A stretch of 5,257 bases of DNA from Acholeplasmataceae bacterium (GTDB lineage Bacteria; Bacillota_I; Bacilli_A; Acholeplasmatales; Acholeplasmataceae): the NCBI GenBank assembly GCA_003497445.1, contig DNNX01000044.1, positions 1-5,257 on the forward strand. The letters run 5' to 3'. Below are positions 1 through 5,257 of the stretch, piece by piece; the first letter of the stretch is position 1, and each line of letters begins with the position of its first letter. The translations under genes were made by a program, and so were the position numbers. A model generated the notes under the pieces. It worked only from the letters and a program-made list of their open reading frames with translations. It was not told the DNA's origin and did not search any database.

Positions 1-540
1 ATTGCTTTTGCATTCGGTTTTGCAGTGATGACAGGTATTTTTACACTGGGTCATATTTCTGGAGGACAGTTTAATCCTGCAGTATCAACTGCCATGTTGA
101 TAGATAAAAGGTTATCTATAAAAGAATATGCAGTTTATATTTTATCTCAATTTGCAGGTGCAATATTTGGACTCTTGTTGTTATTAGTTGCTCGCCCTGA
201 TGTACCTAAGTTTGTAGCACCAAACACAAATTTAGTGATTGTATTTTTTGAAATGTTTGTCACTTATATTTTTGTATATGTGATTCTTGCAGTATCTCAA
301 AGAAAACTATTTACATCTCATGTTGCGCTTATTATTGGATTGACTTTGACATGCCTTATATTAGTCAGTGTTCAAGTAACAGGTGCAGCGCTCAATCCAG
401 CAGTAATATTTGCTGCATTACTTATGAATCAAGGTTTAAGTGTTTATCTATATTATTTAATTGGTACCGTTTCTGGTGCAATACTTGCAGCTTTAACGTA
501 TAAACTATTAAAGTTTAAAGACGATCAAACAACTAATTAA
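1..540 (+). CDS. Aquaporin (MIP family) channel, 3' part, N-terminus outside the window
   Basis: This is a membrane channel of the major intrinsic protein family, which passes water and sometimes small neutral solutes through the cytoplasmic membrane. The frame is open from base 1, giving 179 residues before the TAA. Family proteins are about 230 residues, so roughly 50 N-terminal residues (helix 1 and part of helix 2) are missing, and the GTG/ATG at 25-30 is internal. Both half-helix motifs are present: GHISGGQFNPAV (NPA at residues 25-27 of the visible part) and TGAALNPAVIFAALL. The helix 4 glutamate in FEMFVTYIFVYVILAV is also seen. The arginine that normally follows the second NPA is a valine. 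By alignment to AQP1 the four filter positions read Phe, Ile, Ala, Val. This differs from AqpZ-type and GlpF-type filters, so the solute is uncertain. The family call is firm and the substrate is not. The gene ends just before a hairpin terminator. Confidence 0.93.
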   Translation: MAFAFGFAVMTGIFTLGHISGGQFNPAVSTAMLIDKRLSIKEYAVYILSQFAGAIFGLLLLLVARPDVPKFVAPNTNLVIVFFEMFVTYIFVYVILAVSQRKLFTSHVALIIGLTLTCLILVSVQVTGAALNPAVIFAALLMNQGLSVYLYYLIGTVSGAILAALTYKLLKFKDDQTTN

Positions 541-542
541 AT

Positions 543-570
543 AAAAACGATGCTATTGCATCGTTTTTTT
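543..570. terminator. Probable bidirectional intrinsic terminator between convergent genes
   Basis: CGATGC (548-553), loop TATT (554-557) and GCATCG (558-563) form a perfect stem. A-residues at 543-547 pair with T-residues at 564-568 and extend it to 11 bp. A run of eight T follows on the + strand (564-571). The complementary strand has the same stem followed by five T, then an AT-rich stretch. It sits 2 bp after the aquaporin stop codon and contains the end of the MATE gene, so it can serve both transcripts. Terminator activity is inferred from structure; it should be stronger in the + direction. Confidence 0.85.
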
Positions 571-1905
571 TATATTCTTAAATATGATATTCGTTATTAT
601 CAACAACATAAATGTTGCTAGCCAATTAATGACAACAATACCAATCCATACGCCATCAAGTCCTAATTGAAAAGTTGTACTTAGTAATGGAAAAACGATC
701 AAAGGAAGAAGTTGTCTGATAATGCCAATAAGCAAAGCAAATAATGGTTTTTTAATACCTTGTAATACAGAAGTATTAACATTAATAATAAGATAAGTCA
801 TAAATCCAATCGTATCAATTCTTAAATATCTTGCTCCAACAGATATAACATCTGGATTAGAATTAAAAATAGACATCAACTGAGGTGCAAAAATAAAAAC
901 AAAAAGTCCACCTGTGATAACTAAAATAAGACCCATTTTTAAGGCAGTTTTTTTTGTTTCATTCATACGATCAAATTGTTTTGCTCCTAGGTTTTGTCCG
1001 ATAATCGTGATAATGGCAACATTTAATCCAAGGGAAGGAAGTAATGCCACTTGTTGGATACGTAATGCAGCACCATACGAAGCAACAGAGACATCGCCAC
1101 CATAAAGAAGTACATAATAATTTATAATAAAAACACCAATCGCAATGGCAGCGAGATTAAGCGAAGATGGAATTCCTTGAACAAAAATGTCTTTCATTAC
1201 TTTAGGTGAGGCATCTTTGAATGTCATTTTCTTGATATTAAATAGTTCAGATTTTAATACATGATACCCCATGTAAAAAGACCCAAATGCTTGTACTAAA
1301 ATTGTTGCTAAAGCAACCCCTTGAGTACCTAATTCAGGTAATCCAAACCATCCTAAAATAAAAAGAGGATCAAGTATTAAATTAAGAAAAAAACCAATGA
1401 CTAAATAATTTCTAAAAGGTTTTGTGTTCCCTTGTGAAGATAATATTGCGTTAAAAACAAAATTTAATAAGAAAAAAACAGCACCAATAAAAATGGTTTG
1501 AGTATAATCTAATCCATATTGTAACGCAACACCTGAAGCTCCTGCAAATTCAAATAACGGTGAAATAATATTGGGTAAAACGAAAATAAATAACAATCCA
1601 AAAACACCGCTTATTAATAATGCATTAAGAATCAACTTATGAAAATTATGGATTTCTTTTTTACCTAATGCAATAGAAATAAGTGCTGTTAAACCGTTTC
1701 CAAATCCTGAAGCAATCGCGATAATGATAAAAAATATCGGAAATGATAATGTTAATCCAGATAAAGCATCTGTTGAAATTTGTCCAGCAAATATCGTATC
1801 CACCACGTTAAATAATGTATTAAATAAAAACCCAATGGATGTTGGAATCGCAATACGTTTAATGTGTGATGAAATGGAACCTACTGTTAAATCTGATTTT
1901 TTCAT
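553..1905 (-). CDS. MATE-family multidrug/cation efflux transporter
   Basis: This is a full-length 450-residue polytopic membrane protein, matching the usual 440-460 residues and twelve helices of the MATE family. These transporters export cationic drugs, toxins or metabolites in exchange for Na+ or H+. Recognisable signatures are NVVDTIFAG in helix 1, whose Asp36 falls at the position of the functional helix-1 aspartate of NorM-type proteins; ILSSQGNTKPFRNY followed by NLILDPLFILGWFGLPELGTQGVALAT in the middle; and IIGQNLGAKQFDRM in the second half. The ATG at 1903-1905 is preceded on the - strand by TGAGGT with about 5 bases of spacing, which supports this start. The gene is monocistronic, divergent from the nqr operon and convergent with the aquaporin gene. 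Its TAG stop (553-555) lies at the stem-loop junction of the shared terminator. The family is clear, but subgroup (NorM, MepA or DinF-like) and substrate cannot be read from the sequence. If Na+-coupled, it could use the gradient made by the neighbouring NQR; that link is inference. Confidence 0.92.
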   Translation of the reverse strand: MKKSDLTVGSISSHIKRIAIPTSIGFLFNTLFNVVDTIFAGQISTDALSGLTLSFPIFFIIIAIASGFGNGLTALISIALGKKEIHNFHKLILNALLISGVFGLLFIFVLPNIISPLFEFAGASGVALQYGLDYTQTIFIGAVFFLLNFVFNAILSSQGNTKPFRNYLVIGFFLNLILDPLFILGWFGLPELGTQGVALATILVQAFGSFYMGYHVLKSELFNIKKMTFKDASPKVMKDIFVQGIPSSLNLAAIAIGVFIINYYVLLYGGDVSVASYGAALRIQQVALLPSLGLNVAIITIIGQNLGAKQFDRMNETKKTALKMGLILVITGGLFVFIFAPQLMSIFNSNPDVISVGARYLRIDTIGFMTYLIINVNTSVLQGIKKPLFALLIGIIRQLLPLIVFPLLSTTFQLGLDGVWIGIVVINWLATFMLLIITNIIFKNIKKTMQ

Positions 1906-1944
1906 ATTTACCTCAATACATATATCTTATAGTATTAGAAAAAC

Positions 1945-1965
1945 AAAGTCTATACATTAGACTTT
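1945..1965. repeat. Perfect inverted repeat, 8-bp arms, in the MATE upstream region
   Basis: AAAGTCTA (1945-1952), a 5-base spacer TACAT, and TAGACTTT (1958-1965) form a perfect palindrome 40 bp upstream of the MATE start codon. An overlapping second inverted repeat is ATTAGA (1956-1961), six bases, TCTAAT (1968-1973). A further ATTAGA lies at 1934-1939. The arrangement could be an operator for a dimeric repressor, such as the MarR or TetR type often found with efflux genes, or it could fold in the leader RNA. No regulator gene is present in the window. Confidence 0.55.
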
Positions 1966-1980
1966 TCTCTAATCAAAAAA

Positions 1981-1986
1981 ATTATA
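1981..1986 (-). promoter_or_regulatory. Candidate -10 element for the MATE gene
   Basis: On the - strand, 1986-1981 reads TATAAT, an exact -10 consensus. No convincing -35 hexamer is found 16-18 bases upstream (GGGTTT at 17), and there is no TG extension. If used, transcription would start near 1974, giving a leader of about 70 bases that contains the inverted repeats. A competing weak option closer to the gene is TAGACT (1952-1947) with TAAGAT (1929-1924) at 17-base spacing. That pair would place the start near 1917 and put the 1945-1965 palindrome over the -35 element. Confidence 0.3.
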
Positions 1987-1993
1987 ACTTTAC

Positions 1994-2022
1994 AAGACAA
2001 CAAAAACCCATTGTGTTATAAT
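1994..2022 (+). promoter_or_regulatory. Extended -10 promoter of the nqrBCDEF operon
   Basis: TGT-TATAAT at 2014-2022 is a perfect extended -10 element (TATAAT at 2017-2022). At exactly 17 bases upstream is AAGACA (1994-1999), matching TTGACA at four of six positions. Transcription would start near 2028-2030, about 28 bases before the nqrB ATG. This short leader leaves no room for a riboswitch. The promoter sits directly before nqrB, so the operon appears to begin at nqrB, with no nqrA ahead of it. Confidence 0.8.
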
Positions 2023-2046
2023 ATGTGAGTAAAAGTTACGATGACT

Positions 2047-2057
2047 CGGAGGAATTT
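2047..2057 (+). promoter_or_regulatory. Ribosome binding site that fixes the nqrB start
   Basis: CGGAGGAA precedes ATG at 2058, with five bases between GGAGG and the ATG. The frame stays open upstream to a GTG at 2025. That GTG has no Shine-Dalgarno sequence and lies only 3 bases after the -10 hexamer, before the expected transcription start, so it is rejected as the start. Confidence 0.85.
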
Positions 2058-2978
2058 ATGCAAAATATAGAACAACGTCATTTAGGGCATATCCTAAATA
2101 ACAAAAACATGTATATTCTTACAGCGTTTTTAGTTGTACTTTTATTAATATCAGCATTCATTTATAGTTTTTATGTAGTGATATTAGGGTTAGTAGCAAT
2201 TCTTACTGCTTTGGTCGTTGAATATGCATTTGCCTATTTTCGAAAAAAACCTTTTGAGATGACAGGAATGTTTGTAACACCACTTATTTTAACCCTACTC
2301 ATGCCGCCTGAATTACCTCTATACATGGTTGTGATCGGATCTTTTTTCTCAGTTTTTTTTGGAAAAATGATTTTTGGTGGATTAGGAAAGAATTTATTTA
2401 ATCCTGCACTCGTTGGGTATTTATTTCTTATCATTACATTTCCAGTAGAACTCACAACGCAGTATATCGTTCCTGGAAGTGATTTATTTACTTCAGCAAC
2501 CCTATTGCGTGATAGGAGTTTTGGTTTTTCAATCGCCAATGTTACAGATATTTTACTTGGTGAATATGCTGGTACAATTGGAAATACATTTAAGTTGGCT
2601 GTATTAATCTTAGGAGTCGTATTACTTATTCTTAAGATTAGTGATTGGAGAATCCCAGTCTCTATTTTAGTATCTATGGTTGTGTTCACATTTATATTCG
2701 ATGCGATTTATCCAGATAAATTCCACGATGCATTCATGTCTATTTTTGTGGGTGGAGCATTATTTGCAGCTTTCTTTGTTGCAACTGATCCCGTTTCAGC
2801 ACCGTTTACGCATTGGGGTAAAGTCATCTACGGCGTTGGAATCGCATTGATTACTGTTGTGATTAGGGGATTAGCTGCTTTTCCAGAAGGGTTTATTTTT
2901 GCAATCATTATTATGAACGCAATTGCACCAATGATTGACTCTTTGAAATGGGTTCAACCTAAGGAGGTTAAAGCATGA
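2058..2978 (+). CDS. nqrB: Na+-translocating NADH:quinone oxidoreductase subunit B (NqrB/RnfD family), short form
   Basis: NqrB is the large membrane subunit that carries covalent FMN and, in the family, riboflavin and the Na+ and quinone sites. From ATG 2058 the protein has 306 residues and about nine to ten hydrophobic segments. Conserved stretches are MTGMFVTPLILTLLMPPELP (residues 68-87), the family hallmark FGGLGKNLFNPALVG (106-120), the flavinylation motif DLFTSAT (142-148, FMN on Thr148, fitting the ApbE pattern Dxx[S/T]xAT), FFVATDPVSAP (239-249), and a C-terminal AFPEGFIFAIIIMNAIAPMID. Classical NqrB is about 410 residues. This protein lacks most of the N-terminal extension and is closer in size to RnfD (about 320-350). 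It is called NqrB rather than RnfD mainly because NqrE- and NqrF-type genes follow it. It overlaps nqrC by 4 bases (ATGA), which suggests translational coupling. A covalent-FMN transferase (ApbE) must be encoded elsewhere. Confidence 0.88.
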   Translation: MQNIEQRHLGHILNNKNMYILTAFLVVLLLISAFIYSFYVVILGLVAILTALVVEYAFAYFRKKPFEMTGMFVTPLILTLLMPPELPLYMVVIGSFFSVFFGKMIFGGLGKNLFNPALVGYLFLIITFPVELTTQYIVPGSDLFTSATLLRDRSFGFSIANVTDILLGEYAGTIGNTFKLAVLILGVVLLILKISDWRIPVSILVSMVVFTFIFDAIYPDKFHDAFMSIFVGGALFAAFFVATDPVSAPFTHWGKVIYGVGIALITVVIRGLAAFPEGFIFAIIIMNAIAPMIDSLKWVQPKEVKA

Positions 2979-3598
2979 AACAATATACAAAAATGTTAGC
3001 ATTCGTTTTTATCATGGGATTTTTAACGTCTTTAGTATTTGTTGGAATGGATGCTTTAACAGCAGAACGTATTGAGGCTAACAAAGATGCTGCAATTTAT
3101 TCTGCCGTGTTAACGCATAATGAAATAAGTTATAATTCAGGAAACTTAACAGATGTATTTAACAAGAATATTACTATTGAAGAAGTAGATTATGAAGGAC
3201 AAACATTATCATTTTATATCAACGAATCGAATGGTAATGTCTCATTTATGTACGGTGTCTTTTCTCTTGGTGGTTTGTGGGGACCTATTCGTGGTGTCAT
3301 CACATTAGAAAGTGATTTTCAAACAATTGTGAATGTTACCGTTTTAGAAGAACAAGAAACGCCTGGTTTAGGTGGTAAAGTAAAAAACAGAGAATTTTTA
3401 GATCAATTTGTTGGACTTATATTACTTCCAGAACTTGATAGACCTGTTGAAGTAAATAAAGATGTAGCAGAAAATAAATCAAATGAAGTTGATGAGATTT
3501 CTGGTGCTACCGGAACATCTAATGCATTTGAAAGACTTTTAAATGATAGTTATCAAATATATCGTGATTTGTGGCTTAATCGAGGAGAAGAATCATGA
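2975..3598 (+). CDS. nqrC: Na+-translocating NADH:quinone oxidoreductase subunit C (NqrC/RnfG family, FMN-binding)
   Basis: NqrC is a single-span subunit whose extracytoplasmic FMN-binding domain passes electrons from the NqrD/E cluster to NqrB. The 207-residue product has one N-terminal membrane helix (about residues 7-25). The FMN_bind domain follows, with FSLGGLWGPIRGVITL (96-111), LEEQETPGLGGKV (124-136), and the flavinylation motif DEISGAT (173-179, FMN phosphate ester on Thr179) followed by GTSNAFERLL. The GLW...QETPGLGG pattern and SGATxTSN ending resemble NqrC more than typical RnfG. It is shorter than proteobacterial NqrC (about 255). The start at 2975 is set by a consensus AAGGAGGT at 2961-2968 with 6-base spacing. 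It overlaps nqrB and nqrD by 4 bases each, so the three genes are probably translationally coupled. Confidence 0.93.
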   Translation: MKQYTKMLAFVFIMGFLTSLVFVGMDALTAERIEANKDAAIYSAVLTHNEISYNSGNLTDVFNKNITIEEVDYEGQTLSFYINESNGNVSFMYGVFSLGGLWGPIRGVITLESDFQTIVNVTVLEEQETPGLGGKVKNREFLDQFVGLILLPELDRPVEVNKDVAENKSNEVDEISGATGTSNAFERLLNDSYQIYRDLWLNRGEES

Positions 3599-4212
3599 AA
3601 CTCATTCGTTTAAGATATAAAAAATGGTTTAATGTTTTAAGAGATGGATTTAAATCCAATAACCCTGTATTCGTAGCTGTACTTGGAATTTGTAGTTCAC
3701 TTGCAATCACCAATACAGTTGCAAATGCAATTGCAATGGGATTAGGAGTTACATTTGTTGTGATGTTAAGTTCAGCAACAGTCTCACTTTTAAGAAGTTT
3801 TATACCTTCTAAAGTGAGAATGGTCACATACATGGTGATCATTTCTACATATACCATCGCTGTTCAAATGTTTTTACAAGCATATTTTCCAGATATTTAT
3901 TCTGCCTTAGGGGCTTATGTAGGACTCATCATCACAAACTGTATTGTGATGGGACGTGCTGAAGCATTTGCAGTTAAAAACCCAGTAAGATATACGCTCA
4001 TAGATGGGTTTGCAAGTGGTATGGGATACATGTTTGTATTAGTATTAGTCTCAATCATTAGAGAGCCTCTTGCTTTTGGTACCCTACTTGGATATCAAGT
4101 TATGCCTGAAGGATTTACGCCTTGGGTAACCATGGCAATTGCGCCAGGTGGATTTTTCATTCTCGGTGTCTTCATTTGGATTCTTAGAGACTGGGCAAAA
4201 ACGTATGAATAA
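3595..4212 (+). CDS. nqrD: Na+-translocating NADH:quinone oxidoreductase subunit D
   Basis: NqrD is a six-helix membrane subunit, an inverted-topology paralogue of NqrE. Together they hold a 2Fe-2S cluster in the middle of the membrane. The product has 205 residues, normal for the family. Diagnostic stretches are NNPVFVAVLGICSSLAITN (residues 22-40, Cys33 as cluster ligand), VGLIITNCIVMGRAEAFAVKNP (109-130, Cys116 as the second ligand), and DGFASGMGYMFVLVLVSIIRE (137-157). Both cysteines of the NqrD half-site are present. The ATG at 3595 has GAGGAG at 3582-3587, seven bases upstream, and overlaps the nqrC stop by 4 bases. RnfE is the homologue in Rnf complexes; the following NqrE/NqrF identity favours the Nqr name. 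Confidence 0.93.
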   Translation: MKLIRLRYKKWFNVLRDGFKSNNPVFVAVLGICSSLAITNTVANAIAMGLGVTFVVMLSSATVSLLRSFIPSKVRMVTYMVIISTYTIAVQMFLQAYFPDIYSALGAYVGLIITNCIVMGRAEAFAVKNPVRYTLIDGFASGMGYMFVLVLVSIIREPLAFGTLLGYQVMPEGFTPWVTMAIAPGGFFILGVFIWILRDWAKTYE

Positions 4213-4223
4213 AGGAGAAAGAC

Positions 4224-4793
4224 ATGATTGATTTATTATTAGATTCTATATTAAGTAGTAATATTGCGCTCACCTTTATTTTAGGGATGTGCCCACTCAT
4301 TGCAATTTCGACGAATGTTAAAAATGCAAAAGGTATGGGGATTGCTGTTGTTTTAGTGGTAACACTTACTGCAATGATCAACTGGCCAATATTTCAATTA
4401 TTGAAAGCAACAAATACAGAACAAGTGATGTTACTTGCATTTATTATTACAATTGCAGCAACCGTTCAAATTTTAGAAATACTCATGGAGAAGTTTTTAC
4501 CACAGCTATATAACGCTTTTGGGATATATCTTCCTTTGATTACGGTGAACTGTGTTGTACTTGCGGTCTCTCAATTCTTTGTTAACAGAGATTATAGTTT
4601 TGTAGAAACTACAACATTTGCATTCGGAAGTGGTTTAGGATGGTTACTTGCGATTGTGCTTGTTGCATCATTAAGAGAAAAACTTGCACTATATGGTGAT
4701 CTTCCAAAAGGATTAAGAGGTAAAGCAATCGTTTTCTTAATTTTAGGAATTTTATCGCTCGCATTTATTGGTTTTAGAGGATTATCATTCTAA
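4224..4793 (+). CDS. nqrE: Na+-translocating NADH:quinone oxidoreductase subunit E
   Basis: NqrE is a six-helix membrane subunit that pairs with NqrD to bind the intramembrane 2Fe-2S cluster and form part of the ion path. The product has 189 residues, slightly shorter than proteobacterial NqrE (about 198). Key parts are ALTFILGMCPLIAIST (residues 15-30, Cys23), VQILEILMEKFLPQLYNAFG (81-100), and IYLPLITVNCVVLAV (101-115, Cys110), so both ligand cysteines are present. Further along are FAFGSGLGWLLAIVLVASLREK and the C-terminal LPKGLRGKAIVFLILGILSLAFIGF. The N-terminal LGMC and the C-terminal PxGLRG segment are NqrE features rather than RnfA. AAGGAG at 4212-4217, six bases before the ATG, supports the start. 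The gap to nqrD is 11 bases and to nqrF 22 bases. Confidence 0.94.
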   Translation: MIDLLLDSILSSNIALTFILGMCPLIAISTNVKNAKGMGIAVVLVVTLTAMINWPIFQLLKATNTEQVMLLAFIITIAATVQILEILMEKFLPQLYNAFGIYLPLITVNCVVLAVSQFFVNRDYSFVETTTFAFGSGLGWLLAIVLVASLREKLALYGDLPKGLRGKAIVFLILGILSLAFIGFRGLSF

Positions 4794-4815
4794 TGCATAA
4801 GGAGGCATACATTAA

Positions 4816-5257
4816 ATGAATTTATTTTTTCCAGTAGTTATTATTGGTGTACTTCTAGTGATCACACTTATTCTTATCGTTTTAGATAAAGTAATGGGTG
4901 GTAGCAGTGAAAAAATGATTACAATCAATAGCGATACTCAAATTGCGGTTTACGGTGATGATACCGTATTATCAACACTCGCTAACAACAAAATTTTCAT
5001 ACCATCTGCATGTGGTGGTAAAGCAACATGTGGGTTTTGTAAATTTAGACTCATTGATAATGTGCCTGATGTCAAACCTACGGAAGAACCATTTTTATCA
5101 AAAGAAGAAAGAGAGAACGGTGTTAGATTATCATGTCAGGTAAAAGTTAAAGATTCACTTAATATCGAATTACCACCCGCTTTACTAACAGCGAAAGAAT
5201 ATCAAACTGTGGTTTCACATGTAGAAGATTTAACATATGATATTAAACTTGTGCGCT
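4816..5257 (+). CDS. nqrF: Na+-translocating NADH:quinone oxidoreductase subunit F, 5' part (cut by the window end)
   Basis: NqrF is the NADH-oxidising entry subunit: an N-terminal membrane anchor, a 2Fe-2S ferredoxin domain, then FAD- and NADH-binding reductase domains on the cytoplasmic side. The window holds 147 residues of an expected 400 or so. The anchor is residues 4-23 (FFPVVIIGVLLVITLILIVL). The ferredoxin domain has Cys66, Cys72, Cys75 and Cys107 (CGGKATCGFC and LSCQV), the same spacing as Cys70/76/79/111 of Vibrio cholerae NqrF. It is followed by the typical KDSLNIELPP. The FAD and NADH domains begin at the right edge and cannot be checked. ATG 4816 follows AAGGAGG (4799-4805) with a somewhat long 10-base spacing; no better in-frame start exists. 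This subunit separates the operon from Rnf, which uses RnfB and RnfC instead. Confidence 0.93.
   Translation, partial: MNLFFPVVIIGVLLVITLILIVLDKVMGGSSEKMITINSDTQIAVYGDDTVLSTLANNKIFIPSACGGKATCGFCKFRLIDNVPDVKPTEEPFLSKEERENGVRLSCQVKVKDSLNIELPPALLTAKEYQTVVSHVEDLTYDIKLVR

Noticed and set aside
25..30. GTG/ATG as the start of the aquaporin gene
   Set aside because: The frame is open to base 1 and the eight residues before it (IAFAFGFA) continue the conserved helix 2, so the gene simply begins outside the window.
1989..1994. TTTACA as the -35 element of the nqr promoter
   Set aside because: It is a better hexamer than AAGACA but lies 22 bases from TATAAT, too far for normal spacing; the extended -10 makes a weak -35 acceptable.
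2025..2057. Upstream GTG start giving nqrB 11 extra residues
   Set aside because: The GTG lies 3 bases after the TATAAT element, ahead of the likely transcription start, and has no ribosome binding site. The extra residues include the Shine-Dalgarno sequence for ATG 2058.
2234..2689. A 151-codon - strand open frame opposite nqrB
   Set aside because: It is antisense to a well conserved gene and its product looks like a random shadow translation without membrane or domain features.
4943..5143. A small + strand open frame within the nqrF region
   Set aside because: It lies in another frame of nqrF, whose reading frame shows the four ferredoxin cysteines; the overlapping product has no recognisable features or ribosome binding site.
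2058..5257. Rnf (ferredoxin:NAD+ oxidoreductase) operon
   Set aside because: The subunit families are shared, but the fourth gene has NqrE rather than RnfA features, the fifth is an NqrF-type ferredoxin-reductase, and no RnfB or RnfC is seen. Rnf order is usually C-D-G-E-A-B.
1..5257. CRISPR arrays, insertion sequences, tRNA or rRNA genes
   Set aside because: No periodic direct repeats, transposase-like coding sequence, terminal inverted repeats or structured RNA genes were seen; intergenic space is almost limited to 1906-2057.

Overview
The window is AT-rich (roughly one third G+C by eye) and carries strong AAGGAGG-type ribosome binding sites. Tryptophan is encoded by TGG and TGA is used as a stop (ends of nqrB and nqrC), so the standard bacterial code applies. 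Together this points to a low-GC Gram-positive lineage. An Acholeplasma/Izemoplasma-like mollicute or a related Bacillota is plausible, while Mycoplasma and Spiroplasma (TGA = Trp) are unlikely. The genus cannot be fixed from this window.

Layout: (1) bases 1-540, + strand, are the 3' part of an aquaporin-family channel gene that starts before the window. (2) Around 543-570 is a strong hairpin with T-runs on both sides. It probably terminates the aquaporin transcript and the convergent gene that follows, and the convergent gene's stop codon lies in the hairpin loop. (3) 553-1905, - strand, is a full-length MATE-family multidrug/cation efflux transporter. (4) 1906-2057 is a divergent intergenic region of about 150 bp. 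It holds a clear extended -10 promoter for the rightward operon, a weak leftward promoter candidate, and overlapping inverted repeats ahead of the MATE gene. (5) 2058-5257, + strand, is a tight operon nqrB-nqrC-nqrD-nqrE-nqrF, with nqrF cut off by the window end.

The five rightward genes encode subunits of a membrane redox pump of the Na+-translocating NADH:quinone oxidoreductase (Na+-NQR) family. The expected electron route, taken from the family, is NADH -> FAD and a 2Fe-2S cluster in NqrF -> an intramembrane 2Fe-2S cluster between NqrD and NqrE -> FMN on NqrC -> FMN on NqrB -> acceptor. The visible cofactor residues are intact: four ferredoxin cysteines in NqrF, one cysteine pair each in NqrD and NqrE halves, and a covalent-FMN threonine motif in both NqrB and NqrC.

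The main point of interest is that the operon starts at nqrB, with its own promoter, and has no nqrA in the usual first position. The NqrB is also short (306 residues). This may be an NqrA-independent, reduced form of NQR, or nqrA may lie elsewhere. Other points are an aquaporin with valine in place of the selectivity-filter arginine, and mutually exclusive inverted repeats in the MATE leader.
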